Of a stretch of DNA of 6,977 nucleotides, positions 6,308-6,977 are shown in pieces. This DNA is from Sulfurovaceae bacterium (GTDB lineage Bacteria > Campylobacterota > Campylobacteria > Campylobacterales > Sulfurovaceae). The stretch is from NCBI GenBank assembly GCA_029933395.1, contig JAOZOG010000109.1:1-6977 (forward strand), written 5' to 3'. The position numbers and the translations under genes were made by a program. The stretch's first letter is position 1, and every line of letters starts with the position of its first letter. The notes below the pieces were generated by a model. The model saw only the letters and a program-made list of their open reading frames with translations, searched no databases and was not told where the DNA came from.

Positions 6308-6976
6308 TTATTCCTGACTCATCAAACTCTTGATTAGCTTCATATCGGCAAACGCCTCTTTCTTCGCCGAAGGATTTCGCAGCAGATAACTGGGGTGGAA
6401 AGTCGGTATGACTTTGTATCCATTCTGCTTTTTGACTGTACCCCTGATCTGCGTAATCCTGCTCTCGTCACCTGTCAAATAGTGGTAGGCTGTCGCGCCA
6501 AGTGTTACAACCAGTTTTGGGCGTATGATCTCGATCTGCTTTTTCAGGTAGGGCAGACAGGAGTGTGCCTCCGTGGGGGTCGGGACGCGGTTATTGGGTG
6601 GTCGGCATTTGACGATATTGGCGATGTAGACTTCCGAGCGGGGAATGAGCAGTACTTTTTCGATCATATTGGTGAGCACTTCACCTGCACGGCCGACAAA
6701 GGGATGACCGGTACTGTCCTCTGTTGCACCCGGACCCTCTCCGACGAAAAGTATCTCGGCAGATTCATTCCCTTCCCCAAAAACGACATGGGTGCGTGAT
6801 TTGCTCAACTCACAGAGATGGCAGTTGAGTGCCTGCTTTTTGAGTGCTTCCATAGAGGAGGGGAGCTCTATCTCTGAGGTTTCGTATTGTGATGGGGAGA
6901 TATCGGTATAGCGGTATCCCAGCTGCTTCAGCTGATAGAGCTGTTTGAGCAGGAGGGCATTGTGAAGATTTTTCAT
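6308..6976 (-). CDS. Uracil-DNA glycosylase, family 4 (4Fe-4S)
   Basis: A DNA-repair enzyme that excises uracil formed by cytosine deamination, starting base-excision repair. The 222-residue product has the family 4 pattern. Four iron-sulfur cysteines are C52, C55, C124 and C140 (C-x2-C and C-x15-C). Motif A is GEGPGATEDSTGHPFVGRAG (79-98), the same GEGPG form as thermophilic family 4 enzymes. Motif B is FHPSYLLR (193-200). Residues 1-45, with LLKQLYQLKQLGYRYTD, form an N-terminal extension before the catalytic core. The ATG ends one base inside the window edge, so its ribosome-binding site is not visible and a start further upstream cannot be excluded. It is transcribed toward acs with 54 bases between the stops and is probably functionally unrelated to the acetate genes. 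It is not the family 1 Ung type, whose GQDPYH motif is absent. Confidence 0.95.
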   Translation of the reverse strand: MKNLHNALLLKQLYQLKQLGYRYTDISPSQYETSEIELPSSMEALKKQALNCHLCELSKSRTHVVFGEGNESAEILFVGEGPGATEDSTGHPFVGRAGEVLTNMIEKVLLIPRSEVYIANIVKCRPPNNRVPTPTEAHSCLPYLKKQIEIIRPKLVVTLGATAYHYLTGDESRITQIRGTVKKQNGYKVIPTFHPSYLLRNPSAKKEAFADMKLIKSLMSQE

Positions 6977-6977
6977 T

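Noticed and set aside
6258..6309. 8-bp direct repeat TCGATATT flanking a hairpin, resembling a tiny insertion with target duplication
   Set aside because: The repeat is short and AT-rich, the intervening sequence is a plausible convergent terminator, and one copy runs into the glycosylase stop codon; coincidence is more likely.
1..6977. tRNA, rRNA, CRISPR array, insertion sequence or prophage remnant
   Set aside because: No tRNA-like cloverleaf, regularly spaced repeats, transposase motif or terminal inverted repeats were seen, and genes fill almost the whole window.

Overview
The window is a compact, ordinary-looking stretch of bacterial chromosome. It holds five protein genes and no RNA gene, mobile element or CRISPR array. 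Base composition looks close to half G+C by eye. Protein style, codon use and the lack of conserved -35 boxes suggest a Campylobacterota (epsilonproteobacterial) chemolithotroph of the Sulfurovum/Sulfurimonas type. That assignment is an inference from recognition, not from any search.

Layout: (1) 2-1564 (+), the 5'-truncated acetate/cation symporter ActP. (2) 1565-1716, a short intergenic region with three separate hairpins in a row, ending in a strong Shine-Dalgarno. (3) 1717-3543 (+), a four-part signalling-type protein (cyclic-nucleotide-binding fold, CBS pair, DUF294 nucleotidyltransferase, DUF294 C-terminal domain). (4) 3543-4154 (+), a DEDDh DnaQ-family 3'-5' exonuclease whose ATG overlaps the previous stop by one base (TGATG). 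(5) 4155-4297, an AT-rich region with an 8-bp interrupted palindrome and a plausible promoter. (6) 4298-6253 (+), acetyl-CoA synthetase Acs with all key catalytic residues. (7) 6254-6307, a hairpin between converging genes. (8) 6308-6976 (-), a family 4 (4Fe-4S) uracil-DNA glycosylase.

The first four genes form one acetate module. ActP imports acetate and Acs activates it to acetyl-CoA with ATP. Between them lies the translationally coupled DUF294/exonuclease pair. As I recall, the actP-DUF294-DnaQ order also occurs in gammaproteobacteria such as Pseudomonas, so the association probably has a function. That function is the least explained and most interesting part of the window. The glycosylase on the other strand is a separate DNA-repair unit. 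I see no clearly novel multi-gene system; the leads are the DUF294/exonuclease pair and the structured non-coding regions around it.
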